Shown here piece by piece: positions 39,901-51,200 of a stretch of DNA of 64,000 nucleotides; the stretch's first letter is position 1; each line of letters starts with the position of its first letter. This DNA is from an uncultured Opitutia bacterium (lineage in GTDB: Bacteria; Verrucomicrobiota; Verrucomicrobiia; Opitutales; Opitutaceae). A program made the position numbers and the translations under genes. The notes beneath the pieces were generated by a model. That model was not told the origin of the DNA. It made no database searches and was given only the letters and a program-made list of their open reading frames with translations. The stretch spans positions 62,001-126,000 of the forward strand of contig CAIMFY010000110.1 of assembly GCA_903840415.1 (NCBI GenBank), given 5' to 3'.

Positions 39901-40117
39901 CGCGGTGCGGGCGACGGTGTTTGATTTCAAGACGGATCGGGTGGTTGGCGAGGCTGCGGTGATGGCGGCGGTCGCGCGGCACGCGGGGCAAATTAATGTG
40001 TATCGCCGCGTCGTGGCGCGGCTCGCGGGCCTCGCCGAGGGCGCGGTGGCCGGTGAGGTGATCTTCACGCGGCCGGGCCGGCGTGCGGCGGTGCCAGCGA
40101 CGGGCGCGAAATTCTAG
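36977..40117 (+). CDS. addA: AddA-like UvrD-family helicase-nuclease
   Basis: 1046 residues from GTG 36977, overlapping the AddB-like stop (GTGA). Superfamily 1A motifs: Walker A ASAGSGKT (residues 11-18), motif Ia ALTFTRKAA, Walker [10 protein letters not shown], motif [16 protein letters not shown], motif [15 protein letters not shown] and motif [15 protein letters not shown]. At the C-terminus a RecB-type nuclease core is visible (TVFDFKTD then [10 protein letters not shown]). This matches AddA, the ATP-driven motor and second nuclease of the AddAB complex. It replaces RecBCD in many bacteria, repairing breaks and degrading foreign linear DNA. Confidence 0.88.
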   Translation: MSALRHQMILASAGSGKTYALTSRFVRLLAGGAAPERIVALTFTRKAAGEFFDEILKKLACAAAEPAYAQKLAAEIGAPAFGAAEFLRLLRGMIEAMPRLQLGTLDGFFARVVRAFPLELGLGGDFEIMEATAARRERRRVLRRMFAAAGEPDAAQREFIEAFKRATFGVDEKQIARVLDGFLDEHSEKFLAAPDAAQWGDPARIWPEGCAWLAAAAQREESVRALHVALTWATLGDKQRARLEDFFAALPEWSPGATLPKPVEYLVKNAFAAWPTLAEIVVERKKVSLPPAARAALGAVVAGLAGAEIARRLEMTRGLFAVLRGYEQNYHASVRRAGRLTFADVLRLLLPGAGAPVLSAEISGDARLLIDWRLDAQFDHWLLDEFQDTSFAQWSVLRNLIDEAVQDAEGRRSFFYVGDVKQAIFAWRGGDPRLFREIFDHYNCAAPGAIVEERLDVSWRSGPAVIAMVNRVFGDDGALRGVAPADTAAAWTREWRPHTSAQPKLTGCAELRHADDESGRFAATLRVLREIEPQRRGLDVAVLVQKNDTAAALADFLRREGGLAAVAESDRLIATDNPLTTALLAFLRAAVHPGDTLAWEHVSMTPLAAKLGLASPEAATERVLAAVHEHGFAGALAAWLGRLAPVLAGDAFSRDRGAQLIAAAAEFDEGGSRDVAEFIEFAENWSVRDTDAAGVVRVMTIHKSKGLGFDVVILPDLEGDSIATRRGGLAVQHAPDRSVAWILDPPAKIFSEHDPVLAARAAADAADRAAENLCLLYVAMTRAKRGLYVITKPPGESTSKNFPRLLEETLGETWQEGDVRWFESIAPVAPVTPAGHATWNLAEPSRPARAARRPSRTPSELKKGSVGGGLLFSLESGLAVAADFGHAVHALLAEVEWAGAADATRWAAAWVARGIDRAAIDEAVGCLRAPGLDGVWRETAQAEVWREQAFEIVLDGAWVTGVFDRVVVEREASGRAVRATVFDFKTDRVVGEAAVMAAVARHAGQINVYRRVVARLAGLAEGAVAGEVIFTRPGRRAAVPATGAKF

Positions 40118-40172
40118 CTGGACAGCGCGGCGGGCGCTGAGCACGGTGCGCGTTCACCAACACGCATCCACC

Positions 40173-40274
40173 ATGGGTAATCTGAAAAAGAAACGTCGTC
40201 TGAAAATGAACAAGCACAAGCGCCGAAAGCGCTTGAAGGCGAACCGCCACAAAAAGCGCACGTGGCAGAAGTGA
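40173..40274 (+). CDS. AURKAIP1/COX24-domain small basic protein
   Basis: 33 residues from ATG 40173, with [20 protein letters not shown] and then [13 protein letters not shown]. The [12 protein letters not shown] core is the AURKAIP1/COX24 signature, found in mitochondrial small-subunit proteins and in very small bacterial proteins thought to bind the 30S ribosome. About 55% of residues are Lys or Arg. It begins 55 bases after the AddA-like gene and is followed by two hairpins, so it may be transcribed alone or read through. Easily missed because of its size. Confidence 0.82.
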   Translation: MGNLKKKRRLKMNKHKRRKRLKANRHKKRTWQK

Positions 40275-40276
40275 GC

Positions 40277-40296
40277 GGCGCGCCCTGTTGCGCGCC
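40277..40296 (+). terminator. hairpin immediately after the COX24-type gene
   Basis: GGCGCGC (40277-40283) pairs with GCGCGCC (40290-40296) around a 6-nt loop, 2 bases after the stop; a T-rich stretch comes only about 12 bases later. Confidence 0.4.
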
Positions 40297-40329
40297 CCGA
40301 CTTCCGTTTGGTTTTTATTTCCTTGGCAA

Positions 40330-40356
40330 CCCGCCGCCGACTGCGGCGGGTTTTTT
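40330..40356 (+). terminator. intrinsic terminator upstream of the pil cluster
   Basis: Perfect 8-bp stem CCCGCCGC / GCGGCGGG (40330-40337 and 40343-40350) with loop CGACT and a six-T run. The following 200 bases up to pilM hold no gene; I found no convincing promoter there. Confidence 0.88.
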
Positions 40357-40556
40357 GTGAGCCCCTGTTCAAGAAAAGGTAAATGGCGATCAGCCCGTGG
40401 GTAAGGCCGGTGTTTAATCTTGTCATGCCCGGGGGCATTTGGGAGCTTGCGCGGCCGGTTGGCATGGGCCGATTCCAGTCCACGCCAAATTTCGAAAAAC
40501 ACCCTAGACGCCATACACCGAGCTGACGATTTGCCGCACCGCGATAGCCCGACTAC

Positions 40557-41624
40557 ATGCTCTTTTCCCAGAAAACCAAAGGGTTCTTTGTCGAGTTCAA
40601 CGACCAGGCGGTCATGCTGGCCCGCACATCCGCGGTGACGCTGCCGTTTGCCGTTGAGGACATGCGTGAATGTCCGCCGAACGATCCCGCTGCTTTGGAG
40701 GAGGCGATCAAGCAGATCCAGCCGAAGCGGAGCCCGAGCGGTTATTTGCATGCGGCGGTGGGTGTTTATTCGGGGAAGCGGCTCGTGCGCCGGCATGCCC
40801 TCGAACTGAAACGACTGAAGGAGGCGGGCTATTTTCCCGAGGTGTTTTCGCAGCAGTTTCGCATCGAGCAGGACAAATATTTCATCGCGATCCTGAATGC
40901 GAGCGACGGGTCGGACTACGATTTGAACAAGGCCGCGACCAAGGACGTGCTGTTTTGTGGCATGCCCAACGATGAAATCGTAACGCTCCAGACTTCGCTG
41001 CTCGCCTCGGGAATCTACCCGGAACGTCTGGAACTGGGCACAGTGTCCATGCTCGGCGGCGTGGTGGATTGCCTGAATTTCACGAAGTCAAAGACGCCGA
41101 CGCTTGTGCTCGAAATCGGCACGGACTCGACCCACTCGTTCATCGTGTCGGCCGGCGGTGTTGAGGCCTCGCGACCGATTCCACAGGGGCTCGATGCGAT
41201 GGTGCCGATCGTGCAGAAGGAACTGGGGTTGAAGGACGAGGAGTCCGCGAAGAAACTTTTTTATTCCAACACCTTCGATTTCACCGGCATGGGCCCGCTG
41301 CTGACTAAGCGACTGCTCAAGGAATTGCAGTCGTCGATCGGATTTTACGAGGTGCAGACCGGCCAGTCCGTCGGCCAGGTGTTGACGACGCAACTCTCCC
41401 CGAAACTCGCGTGGCTCGATGCCGCCATCGCCAGTGCGCTCGGCATCACGAGCCTCAAGCTTGATCCGGCGGCTTGGCTGCACTCGCGCCAGATTTCCCT
41501 GCCCGATATGCTCGCGAAAAACGCTCAGGATATTCGCTGGTTCGGCCTGCTCAGCCTGATGGCCCACTACAACAACACTGTCCCCGCTGCTCATGGCGCT
41601 CCCGTTCCAGAAGAAAAAAAGTGA
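40557..41624 (+). CDS. pilM: type IV pilus assembly protein PilM-like
   Basis: 355 residues. An actin-like (FtsA/MreB fold) cytoplasmic protein: TPTLVLEIGTDSTHSFIV is the phosphate-binding region, and the surrounding layout matches PilM, which binds the cytoplasmic tail of PilN and links it to the motor. First gene of a pilM-N-O-P-Q type cluster. Its 3' end overlaps the PilN-like gene by 32 bases. The start at 40557 follows about 200 bases without genes after a terminator, so the promoter should lie there. Confidence 0.85.
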   Translation: MLFSQKTKGFFVEFNDQAVMLARTSAVTLPFAVEDMRECPPNDPAALEEAIKQIQPKRSPSGYLHAAVGVYSGKRLVRRHALELKRLKEAGYFPEVFSQQFRIEQDKYFIAILNASDGSDYDLNKAATKDVLFCGMPNDEIVTLQTSLLASGIYPERLELGTVSMLGGVVDCLNFTKSKTPTLVLEIGTDSTHSFIVSAGGVEASRPIPQGLDAMVPIVQKELGLKDEESAKKLFYSNTFDFTGMGPLLTKRLLKELQSSIGFYEVQTGQSVGQVLTTQLSPKLAWLDAAIASALGITSLKLDPAAWLHSRQISLPDMLAKNAQDIRWFGLLSLMAHYNNTVPAAHGAPVPEEKK

Positions 41625-42237
41625 GGCGGCGACCGCCCTCCTCGTGCCCACGTGGCACCCGAATTTCCGCAACTTCGAAAAGTTGCCGGACATCAAGGTC
41701 GTGCGCACGGCCTTCTTCGTCAACGGCATCTCGATCAGCCTCGCGCTGGCGCTGCTGACGTATTTCAGCTTTCAAGAATGGCAGCTGCACACGTTGCAGA
41801 CGCAGATCGCCGACTGGCAGCGCCAGATCGATCGCGACAAATCGGGCAGCGACAAGGCGGTGGCGCTCTTCAAGAAATTCGAGGCGCAGCAGGCGAAGTT
41901 TCAGGAGGTGGAAACTTTTCTGAAGTCGAAGCCGCTCGTGTCCGACCTGCTGGTGCGACTCGGGCAGACCCTGCCGCCCAACATCGCCCTCGACAGCCTC
42001 GACCTGCGTGAAAACGGCCTCGCCCTCCGCCTCACTGTGCGCGGTGCGCCGGATGCCGCCACGACCTACGCCAACGCCTATCTCGAACAACTCAAGGCCG
42101 ACAAGCAGTTCGCGCGTTTCGATCAGGTTTCTCCTGATGGTTTTAAGAACACCAGCGTGACGCGCAACACCTCGACGGGCCGGCTCAACGTCGAGTTTTT
42201 CCTGAGCACCAAATCCGGAAAGGACGCGAAGAAATGA
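41593..42237 (+). CDS. pilN: PilN-like inner-membrane protein
   Basis: 214 residues: a short cytoplasmic N-terminus, one membrane helix (about residues 41-59, FFVNGISISLALALLTYFS), a coiled coil (about 65-115) and a ferredoxin-like C-terminal domain. This is the PilN/GspL-C organisation. The N-terminus lacks the exact INLLP motif by which PilN usually binds PilM, though a hydrophobic segment ALLVPTWHPNF may serve. Overlaps pilM by 32 bases and the next gene by ATGA. Confidence 0.78.
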   Translation: MALPFQKKKSEAATALLVPTWHPNFRNFEKLPDIKVVRTAFFVNGISISLALALLTYFSFQEWQLHTLQTQIADWQRQIDRDKSGSDKAVALFKKFEAQQAKFQEVETFLKSKPLVSDLLVRLGQTLPPNIALDSLDLRENGLALRLTVRGAPDAATTYANAYLEQLKADKQFARFDQVSPDGFKNTSVTRNTSTGRLNVEFFLSTKSGKDAKK

Positions 42238-42794
42238 CAAACGAAGAACTCTTCGCCTTGGTGAAGAAAAACCCGATCGGTGTCGGCTGCGCCGTGCTGA
42301 GTCTGGCGCTGGCCGGGGCTATTTATTTTCGCGCCGACGAGGTGCCGGCCGCTACGGAGGAGCTGGCCAAGAAATCCGACGAAGGCAGCCGCTTCGCCGC
42401 TAATCTTCAAAACGCCGCGCAGCTTAAGGAGCAGGTTGACACGCTCACGGCCTGCGAGAAGGAGCTGGAGACCCGCTTGGTGCATGCCTCGCAGCAGCTG
42501 ACCAACCAAGGTTACTTCTACAAACTCGAGAGCGACACCGGCACGAAGATGACGTCGATTTCCATTGGCGCGCCGGGACCGCAGTCGCGCGTTGCCGCGA
42601 AGACGATGTTCAACGCCGTGCCGTTTTCGATCTCCGTTCAAGGCACCATGAATCAGATGGTTGACTACCTGCGCCGCCTGGAAAGCGGGGCGCGTTACTG
42701 CCGCGTGATGAGTGTCATCTGCAGCGTGCCCGCCACCGATCGCAATGGCCCCGTCACCCTCACCCTCAACCTCGAACTGCTCGGACAACCATGA
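42234..42794 (+). CDS. pilO: PilO-like inner-membrane protein
   Basis: 186 residues with one N-terminal membrane helix (about 15-32, GVGCAVLSLALAGAIYF), a coiled coil and a C-terminal ferredoxin-like domain (NAVPFSISVQGTMNQMVDYL), as in PilO. It should pair with the PilN-like protein in the periplasm to form the alignment complex. Joined to both neighbours by ATGA overlaps (42234-42237 and 42791-42794). Confidence 0.78.
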   Translation: MTNEELFALVKKNPIGVGCAVLSLALAGAIYFRADEVPAATEELAKKSDEGSRFAANLQNAAQLKEQVDTLTACEKELETRLVHASQQLTNQGYFYKLESDTGTKMTSISIGAPGPQSRVAAKTMFNAVPFSISVQGTMNQMVDYLRRLESGARYCRVMSVICSVPATDRNGPVTLTLNLELLGQP

Positions 42795-43369
42795 CGCCTC
42801 TCGTCCGCCCCTCGGTTGCCGCGCTGACGCTGGTGCTGTTGCTCCCGTTCGCCGCTGCGAAACCCATCTCCGACCTCACCTCCCCGGAGAAACGCCGCAC
42901 CATCGTAGAACTGGCGCAGCAACTTACGCACTCGCCCGCGCCGGTGCCGGTGCCGGCGGATCTCGCGCATCCGTTTAATCCCCCGGGCTTCGAACAACCC
43001 GATCCTGAAGAATTGAAGGCCGCTGCGGCCGCCTACGCGAAGGGTCAGGGCCCGGCGCCGGCCATTGGCACGGCCAACGCCAGCAGTGGCGCCGGGGTCG
43101 CCGCGAACCAGCCCCCGCGTGAGACCGGCGACCGCGAAATCCTCGCCAGTCTCGCCGCGAAACTGCCCACCACCGGCACGATGATCTTCAACGGCGAACC
43201 GCTCCTCCTCCTCAGCCGCGGCCGCGTGAAAATCGGCGATCGTTTCACGGTTGCCTACAACGGCCAGGATTACGAACTCGAGCTCATCGCCATTGACCGC
43301 ACTACCTTTACGCTCCGCTACCACGGCGAAGAAATTACCCGGTCCATCAAACTAGGAAAGTCCCCATGA
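42791..43369 (+). CDS. periplasmic protein in the PilP position
   Basis: 192 residues with a signal peptide (PSVAALTLVLLLPFAAA) but no lipobox cysteine, a Pro/Ala-rich linker, and a small C-terminal beta domain (FNGEPLLLLSRGRVKIGDRF to FTLRYHGEEITRSI). The position between PilO and PilQ and the C-terminal beta domain suggest the role of PilP or GspC, linking the inner-membrane complex to the secretin. Sequence similarity to PilP is not evident, so the assignment is by context. ATGA overlaps on both sides. Confidence 0.65.
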   Translation: MTPLVRPSVAALTLVLLLPFAAAKPISDLTSPEKRRTIVELAQQLTHSPAPVPVPADLAHPFNPPGFEQPDPEELKAAAAAYAKGQGPAPAIGTANASSGAGVAANQPPRETGDREILASLAAKLPTTGTMIFNGEPLLLLSRGRVKIGDRFTVAYNGQDYELELIAIDRTTFTLRYHGEEITRSIKLGKSP

Positions 43370-45189
43370 GAACCCGACACTTTTTCTTTCTCACCTTCGC
43401 CGCCCTGACCGCCGCGATCGCCGCCTTCGCCGTCATCCAGCAGGAACCGACGCCACCGCCCGCGACCGCCGGCGACAAGCCCGCCACACCCGTCACCCCG
43501 GCACCCGCCGCGACCGTGGCACCCGCCGCGCCCGTCGACGCCAGCAAGCTCGCCGACAAACCCGCCGCTCCCGAGGTCGCGCTCAAAGGTGCCGAAGACG
43601 CCGCGAAAATCGCCGTCGCCAAAGGCGCCAAGGACGCCGCCGGCCATGAAACGCTCTCCGTCGATTTCCCCGACGAAGACGTGCGCAACATCCTCCGCAA
43701 CGTCGCCGATCTGTTTGAACTCAACATCATCATGCCCGAGACACTCCAGGGCAAGACGACCATCAAGCTCCGCGACGTCACCTGGCGCCAGATCTTCCAA
43801 AACGTCCTCGATCCCGTCGGCTACACTTATGTCGAAGACGGCAACATCATCAAAATCGTCAACAAGGAGTCGCTCAACGATGAGCCCGTGACGACCGAGG
43901 TGTTCCTCATCAACTACGCCCGTGCCGAAGACATTCTCCCGACCATCTCGTCGCTCGTCGACACCGCCAAGGGCAAGATCGTCGTCGATAAGCGCAGCAA
44001 CAGTCTCGTCATTACTGAGCGCCCCACGCGCATGAGCCGCATCCGCCCGATCATCGAGCAGCTCGATCGCGCGACCGATCAGGTCATGATCGAGTCGAAG
44101 TTCGTCGAGGTCACCAACAGCGACATCAAGAACATCGGCGTCAACTGGTCCTCGCTCGGGACCGGCGTCACCCTCGGGGCCGGCAATCTCACGCAGACCT
44201 TCAATAGCTCCGGCAATCAGACGACGGGGAACGGCTCCAATTTCAACAACACGATCGGTTCATCCGGCACCAACGGCAATACGACCGTCACTACCATCGG
44301 CCAGAACAATGGCACGACCACCAGCAACTCCGTCACGTCGACCAACGGCACGCCGACCTCGACCTCCACCACCGGCACCACTGGTGGCCTCAACAACTCA
44401 ACCACCACCACCGGCAACAACGGAGTCACCGACACGTTGAACACCACTCTCAATCTGCTTAACTCCGTCGCCAACGCCGGCAACACCGCCCGCACCAGCA
44501 CCGCGCTCTTCAACGCCTCGCAGTTCAACGTCGTCCTCAGTGCGCTCCAGACTCTCAGCGACGTGAAGATCGTTTCCAATCCGACCATCGTCACGCTCAA
44601 CAACTCCGAGGCCACGATCAACACCGGCACTTCCTATCCGCTGCCGAATTATACGTTTAACCCGCAGACCGGCACGCAGGAAGTCTCCGGCTTCACCTAC
44701 AAGGATATCGGCATCATCCTCAAGGTCACGCCTCAGGTGAACGCCCGTGGTTTCATCAAGATCACGCTGACTCCTGAGGTCAGCCAGCAAAACGGCACGA
44801 GCACGTTCGGCGCGGCCCAACTCCCCATCATTGCCACCCGCAAGGCCAGCACCACCATCTCGCTCAAGGACGGTTTTACCATGGGCATCGGCGGTATGCT
44901 GACCGCGCAGACGACCAAGGGTGGCACCAAGGTCCCGCTGCTCGGCTCCATCCCCGGCGTCGGACGCCTCTTCAGCTCGGACACAAAAAATACGGCCGTC
45001 ACCAACCTGATCATCTTCATCACGGCCAAGACGCTGAGCGCGGAAGGCGCCGCCACCGAGCAAGTGTTCGATTCCAGCCGCGTGCGCGACCTCGAGCTGC
45101 ACCGCGAGGATCTCCCCGGCTACCGCGACGGCTCCGATCCGTTCCTGCCGTCAAATCCTGGCGAAAAAACGCCGGTGAAAAAGAAATGA
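43366..45189 (+). CDS. pilQ: type IV pilus / type II secretion secretin
   Basis: 607 residues: a signal-anchor-like N-terminus and Pro/Ala-rich linker, an STN-type domain (about 100-165, DVRNILRNVADLFELNII), an N1-type ring-building domain (about 180-235) and the secretin core with ESKFVEVTNSD, VKIVSNPTIVTLNNSEATI, GIILKVTPQVN and the C-terminal VPLLGSIPGVGRLFSS signature. Residues about 275-360 are an Asn/Thr/Gly/Ser-rich stretch inserted in the secretin domain. No AMIN domain is seen. It forms the outer-membrane pore for the pilus or secreted cargo. Last of five overlapping genes. Confidence 0.9.
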   Translation: MRTRHFFFLTFAALTAAIAAFAVIQQEPTPPPATAGDKPATPVTPAPAATVAPAAPVDASKLADKPAAPEVALKGAEDAAKIAVAKGAKDAAGHETLSVDFPDEDVRNILRNVADLFELNIIMPETLQGKTTIKLRDVTWRQIFQNVLDPVGYTYVEDGNIIKIVNKESLNDEPVTTEVFLINYARAEDILPTISSLVDTAKGKIVVDKRSNSLVITERPTRMSRIRPIIEQLDRATDQVMIESKFVEVTNSDIKNIGVNWSSLGTGVTLGAGNLTQTFNSSGNQTTGNGSNFNNTIGSSGTNGNTTVTTIGQNNGTTTSNSVTSTNGTPTSTSTTGTTGGLNNSTTTTGNNGVTDTLNTTLNLLNSVANAGNTARTSTALFNASQFNVVLSALQTLSDVKIVSNPTIVTLNNSEATINTGTSYPLPNYTFNPQTGTQEVSGFTYKDIGIILKVTPQVNARGFIKITLTPEVSQQNGTSTFGAAQLPIIATRKASTTISLKDGFTMGIGGMLTAQTTKGGTKVPLLGSIPGVGRLFSSDTKNTAVTNLIIFITAKTLSAEGAATEQVFDSSRVRDLELHREDLPGYRDGSDPFLPSNPGEKTPVKKK

Positions 45190-45235
45190 GCGCACTCAGT
45201 TGCGTTTCCCCAACTTTGAACGACGAGGTGCAACC

Positions 45236-48200
45236 ATGAAACTCTGGCTCCGATTTTTCCTAGGTGCTTCTCTGGTGCTCGCCGCCGCGACCGTGGCCCG
45301 CGCTGCGCCTATTCTCAGTGTGACGAGCGTTGCCTCCGCCACGGGTTACCCAGGCGATGCTGTGACCTTTGGCATCGGTATCAGTAATTCTGGCGCGGCC
45401 ACGCCGGCCGACGATTTTTCCGCCATTAGCACGGCGGATTTTCGGTTCGATTTCGTAAACACCGTTACGGGTTATGCCTTCAGTGCTACGGCACTGAAAG
45501 TATTTCCGGTGGCCTTGATTCAGGGCTCTACGACCCCAGCAGGTGGCGGTAGTCCAGTTCCTGGCACCGGATCATTCAACGTCACTACAACACTTCCCAC
45601 GAAGATAGTTCAGGCGGGCAGCTATTACGTGAGAGTGACTATGACCTCCACCACTTACGGTGCTGGCTCTTTCAGCTCCGGCACGTTCGATGATGGCAAG
45701 CCACATCTCTCGGTCACCGGCAAGCCCGACTTCCAAATCACGAGCCTGAGCTATGCCGCCGGCACGTCCTACAAAGGCGGCGACGTCATCCCCATGACGA
45801 TGACGTTCCGGAATAATATTTCCGGCAACACCCACAATGCCGTGCCGTATGTCCCCGGCGGGCCGACCGAAGCTGCCGCCAACTTTCCGACCTATTTTCG
45901 CATCTCGGTCGTCCTCTCGGCCAACCCGGCGTTTGGCGATGCCGACGATTTTCAACTCACGTTTTTCGACATCAGCGCGGCCACGCTCGCTACACTCACT
46001 GGCAACAACGGTAGCACCGTCCTGAACGCCGACGGGCTAGACCGCACCTACTCGTGGAATCAGCTTCTGCCCGGCAATTTTTCCGGCTCCTACTACGTGC
46101 TGGCGAAAATCAACAGCCTCTCGTCGAGCCAGGTTGTCGAAGACGACCCGCCGGTGCAGACCGTCAACGGCAACAACATCTGGGCCGGCAATTCGCTCAA
46201 TCCCAACGCCACCCTCATCAACCTGCTGCCGTCGAATTTCCCGACGACGTCGCTCGTCAGCCAGGCCACTGGATCGAACATCTCGGGCTCGGGCTACAGC
46301 GACAATCCGTCGATGAGTTCCGATGGGCGCTACGTGGCGTTTGCCTCCGATGCCACCAATCTCGTCACGCCTACCACGAATGGCGTGCGCCATGTTTATC
46401 TCTTCGACAGCCAGGCCAACACCACCCGCCAGCTCAGCAAATCGCTGCAGGGCGTGCAGGGCAACGGCAACTCGAACAATCCCGCTCTCAGCGCCGGCGG
46501 CGGCCAGGTCGCCTTCGCCTCCGACGCCTCGAATCTGATCTTTGGCGACACCAATGGATTCTCCGACATCTACGCCGTGAACGCGGTGTCGGGTGAGATT
46601 GCGCGCGTCAGCGTGACCTCCTCCGGCGATCAGGCGAACAACCCCAGTTTCAAACCCGCTATCAGCACCGATGGCCGCTACATTGCCTTCGAATCAACCG
46701 CGACCAATCTCGTACCCGGTGTCGTGCGCGCGATCACGATTCCACCTGGCGGTGGCGGCACCGGCTATTTGACGATTCCCACGGTCACGATCACCGGCGG
46801 CGGCGCGACCACCAACGCCACCGCCGTCGCCACGATTGCTGGCGGCGCGGTGACGGGCATCACTCTCACGAGCGGCGGCGTCGGATATAACGGCTCCGCC
46901 GTGACGGTGACGATCGCAGGCACGACCGGCACCGGGGCCACGGCGACGGCCTATGTCACCCCGGCGGTGACGGTCACGCCGGGCGTCAGCCACATTTACC
47001 TGCGGAACCGCGACGTCTCCGGCACCGGAATTTTCGACACGATGGGCAACACCGAGACGACGATCGTGGACGTGGCGCCCGGCGCCTATCCCTACACTGT
47101 CGCCAACGGCAACAGCACCCAGGCCGCGATCAGTGCGGACGGCAGCCATGTGGCCTTCGCCTCGACTGCCGTCAACCTCACTGGCACCGCCACCACCGCC
47201 GGCCGCCAGCACGTTTACGAGCGCCCGATCGCCTACACTGGCGGTTCCTCCGCCGGGGCCGCCGTGTTGGGCACCACCGTGCTCGTCAGCGTGCGGACCG
47301 GCACGACGACGGAAGCCGACGGCAACAGCCAGACGCCGTCACTCAGCGCCAAGGGCGAATACGTCGCCTTCGCGTCGCTGGCCGACGATCTCCTCGGTGT
47401 CGGCATCGACACCAACGGCGTCTCCGATATTTTCGTTTACGATAACACCGGCAAGGCGACCAACGGCACCGTGACTCGCGTGAGCACTCCCGATCCGAGC
47501 ACGGCACTGACGCAGGGCACCGATCCGATGGGCAGCGTCAACCCCACTATCAGCTCCGATGGCCGGTTCGTCACGTTCGCCTCGCTGGACAACAACCTGA
47601 CGGCGGGCGACGCGATCGGGCGTTATCTCAGCGGCCCCACCGGTGCGACTGCGACCGCCACGGTGGGCGGTGGCGCGGTGACCCTGGTCAATGTCGCCAC
47701 GTCGGGCTCCGGCTACACCAAGGTGGCGCCCATCGTGCGGATTGATTCGAAAGGCGCCGGGGCGACTGCCGCCGCGACGATTTCTGGCGGTGCAATCACT
47801 GGATTCACCGTGTTAAACCAAGGCGACGGAAAATACGTCTCTGCGCCCACGGTCGTGATCACTGGTGGCGGCGCCACTACGAACGCCACGGCCACCGCAA
47901 CGATCAATGGCAGTGGATTCGTCACGGGCCTGACGTTGGCCGCACCCAACTTCGGCGGTGCGGGTTACACCTCGCAGCCGCTGATTACTATTTCCAGCGG
48001 CAACAACGCCACGGCCACAGCGACGATGAAGGTCACAGGTATCGTCGTGACTGGCGGCGGCTCGGGCTACACCTCGGCGCCGACCGTGACCATCACGGGT
48101 GGCGGCGGCACGGGTGCGACGGCGACAGCCACCGTCACAGGCGGCGTGGTCACGGGTCTCACACTCGGCGCCAACGGCTCCGGCTACACGTCGGCCCCGT

Positions 48201-51200
48201 CGGTGGCGTTCAGCAATGGCGGCGGCACGGGTGCGACGGCCATCGTTTCCATGGGAGTCAATGCCATCGGTGTCACCAACGGCGGCACCGGTTACACCTC
48301 GGCACCCACCATCACGATTCTCTCGGGGGGCGATGCCGATACCACGCTCGATATTTTCGTGCACGACCGCGACACGGCGACGTCGGGCACGTTCGACGCC
48401 AATGTCGCGACCACGTTGGTCAGCGCCAATCGCTTCGGCTATCAGACCTACAATATCCTCGGGATTCCCAGCACCTCGGCGAGTAACATCTACCCGGTCA
48501 TCAGTTCCAACGGTCGGTTCGTGGCTTTCCCGTCGGACGCCGAGAATGTCGCGGGCCTCGCGTTTGGCGCGACCAATCTGCTTTATCTCGACAGCAATAG
48601 TTCGCGCGACGTCTTCATCGCCGACCGCCGCACCACCGTCATCTCCAGCGGTAACGGCAACACTCCGACGGTGACCATCACCAGTCCCGGCACGGGCTCG
48701 TCGGTCTATGTCAACAACGCTACGACCATCACCGCCAGTGCGATCGCCGTCGTGGGCGTGGTCGCCAACGTCCAGTTCTACGTGAATGGCGCCGCCCTCG
48801 GTGCGCCTATCACGGTGTTCCCGTATCAGACGACGTGGACTCCGACCGCGGTGGGCTCGACCTTCACGCTGAGCGCGATCGTGACTGACAGCTTCGGCAA
48901 CCAGGGGATTTCGCCCAACATCACCGTCCACGTCAACGCCCAGCCCTCCGTCGGCATCAGCGTGCCGTTGACACAAATGACCCTGGGCGATCCGGCGCAG
49001 ACCGCCACCGCCACCGCCAGCGCCAACACCCCTGGCTCCTCGATCCAGAGTGTCACGTTTATCGCGACGGGCCCCGCGGCCTCGCTGCCCGGTGGGGTAA
49101 ACACCATCACGCTCGGTGCGCCGCCCTACACGACGACGTTCAACCCCAGCGTGAGCGGCACTTACACGCTCCAAGCGACCGCCAAAGATTCCCCGAACGG
49201 GGACAATGGGCAGTCTACCATCATAACCGTGATCGTGAACCCGGTCGGCGGTGGTGGTGGCGGCACTACGCCTCCGACGGTCACCCTCAGCCCATTGCCG
49301 CCGCTCACCTCGCCGGTCAACGTGCCCGTGGTGCTCACCGCCACGGCGACCGCGGCCGGCAGCGCGTCGATCCAGAACGTGAAGTTCCTGGTCAACGGTG
49401 TGACCCAAAGCACCACTTCCTCAGCCCCCTATACCTACACGTTTACCCCCTCGTCTGCCGGCGCGTATGTGCTGACGGTGCAGGCCCTCGACAGCTTGAA
49501 CACCCAGGGCAACTCGACACCGTTCACGCTGACGGTCGGCGGCGTCGCGCCAACGGTGAGCTTCGGTAGTGCGATCCCGGCGACGCTACCGGTCAACATT
49601 CCGTATAATCTGACGGCCACCGCGACCCCCGGCACCGGCAGCGGCACCACCATCACGCAGGTGCAGTATTTCGCCAACACGGTGTCGATCGGCACCGCCA
49701 CCGCGTTTCCCTATCTCGTGACGTGGACACCGGCCGGCACGGGCACCTACACGGTCACCGCAGTAGCGACCGACAACATGGGCAACAAGAGCCTGGCCGC
49801 TACCTCGATCGTGACGGTGAACACCGGCACCTCGCCGACCATCACGCTGACTTCGCCGAACAACAACGCGGCCTATTCCGTCGGCGATCCTATCACGCTG
49901 GCGGCGACGACTAATCTGGGTGCGGGTTTGGTGTCGAGCGTGCAGTTTTTCGTCAACGGCGTGCAGACGGCGGCCATCACCGCTGGTGTCACTGGCGGGA
50001 CCTTGCCACTCTTCACGGCCAAGTTTACCCCGGCCGCGGGCGGCAGCTACACCTTCGTGGCGGTGGTGACCGACATCGCCGGCAACCGCACCACGTCGTC
50101 CCCGGCAACCGTCACGGTCAGCACCGGCTCCGTGCCTACCGTCAGCCTCGCCCCGGCGCTCGCGGGGGCCAGTTTCCCCGTCAACACCTCTCAAATCCTG
50201 AGCGCCACGGTCATCGCCAACGGCGGCTCGATCACCGGAGTCGAATTCTTTGCCAACGGTCTCTCGCTCGGAAAAGCGGCGGCGTTTCCCTACGCGATCG
50301 CGTGGACGCCGACCGGCACCGGCGTTTATTCCATCACGGCAGTGGCGACGGATTCGCAGGGCAACATCACGACCAGCGCGATGATATCCGTCACGGCGAC
50401 GGGCTCCGCTGGTCCAGCGGTATCGGTGGTTGCACCGGTGGCCAGTTCAACCATCGCAGTCAATACCCCGCAGACGCTCACCGCCACGGCCTCGTCACTC
50501 AGCGGGTTCATCACCAGCGTGCAGTTCTACGTGAACGGCCTCCCCTTCGGCGCCGCCGTCACGGCGTATCCGTATTCCACGCCATGGACCCCCACCTCGA
50601 CCGGCACCTATTCCATCAAGGCGCGCGCGACCGACAGCTTTGGCAACATCACCGATTCCGTCGCCATCGGCCTGACGGTGGCGACCACGCCGCCACCGGT
50701 CGTTTCGATCACGAATCCAGTCAACGGCTCCTCCTACACCGTTGGCACCGCTTTGAGCATTGGCGCCAGCGCCTCGGACCCCGCCGGCACGATCACGCAG
50801 GTGAAGTTCCTCGTCAACGGCGTGGCGCTGCCGACAGTCGCGACGATCTCGCCTTACTTCGCCGCGTGGACTCCCGGCTCCGTCGGCACCTACACCCTCA
50901 CGGCCCAGGCCACCGACAACACCGGCAACGTCACCACGAGCGCCCCGGTCACCGTCACGATCGGAGCCAACGCCCCGCCGACCGTTTCGCTGACCAGCCC
51001 CGCCGCTGGAATCAGTTATGCGCTGGGCAATCAGGTGCTCGTCGCCGCCAGCGCGAGCGACTCGGATGGCACCGTCGCCTCCGTGCAATTCTTCGCCAAC
51101 GGCCTGTCGATCGGCACGGTCACGGCGGCGCCGTTCAACACCAGCTGGCGTCCGAAAGTCGCCGGCACCTACACGCTCACCGCGGTCGCGACGGACAACT

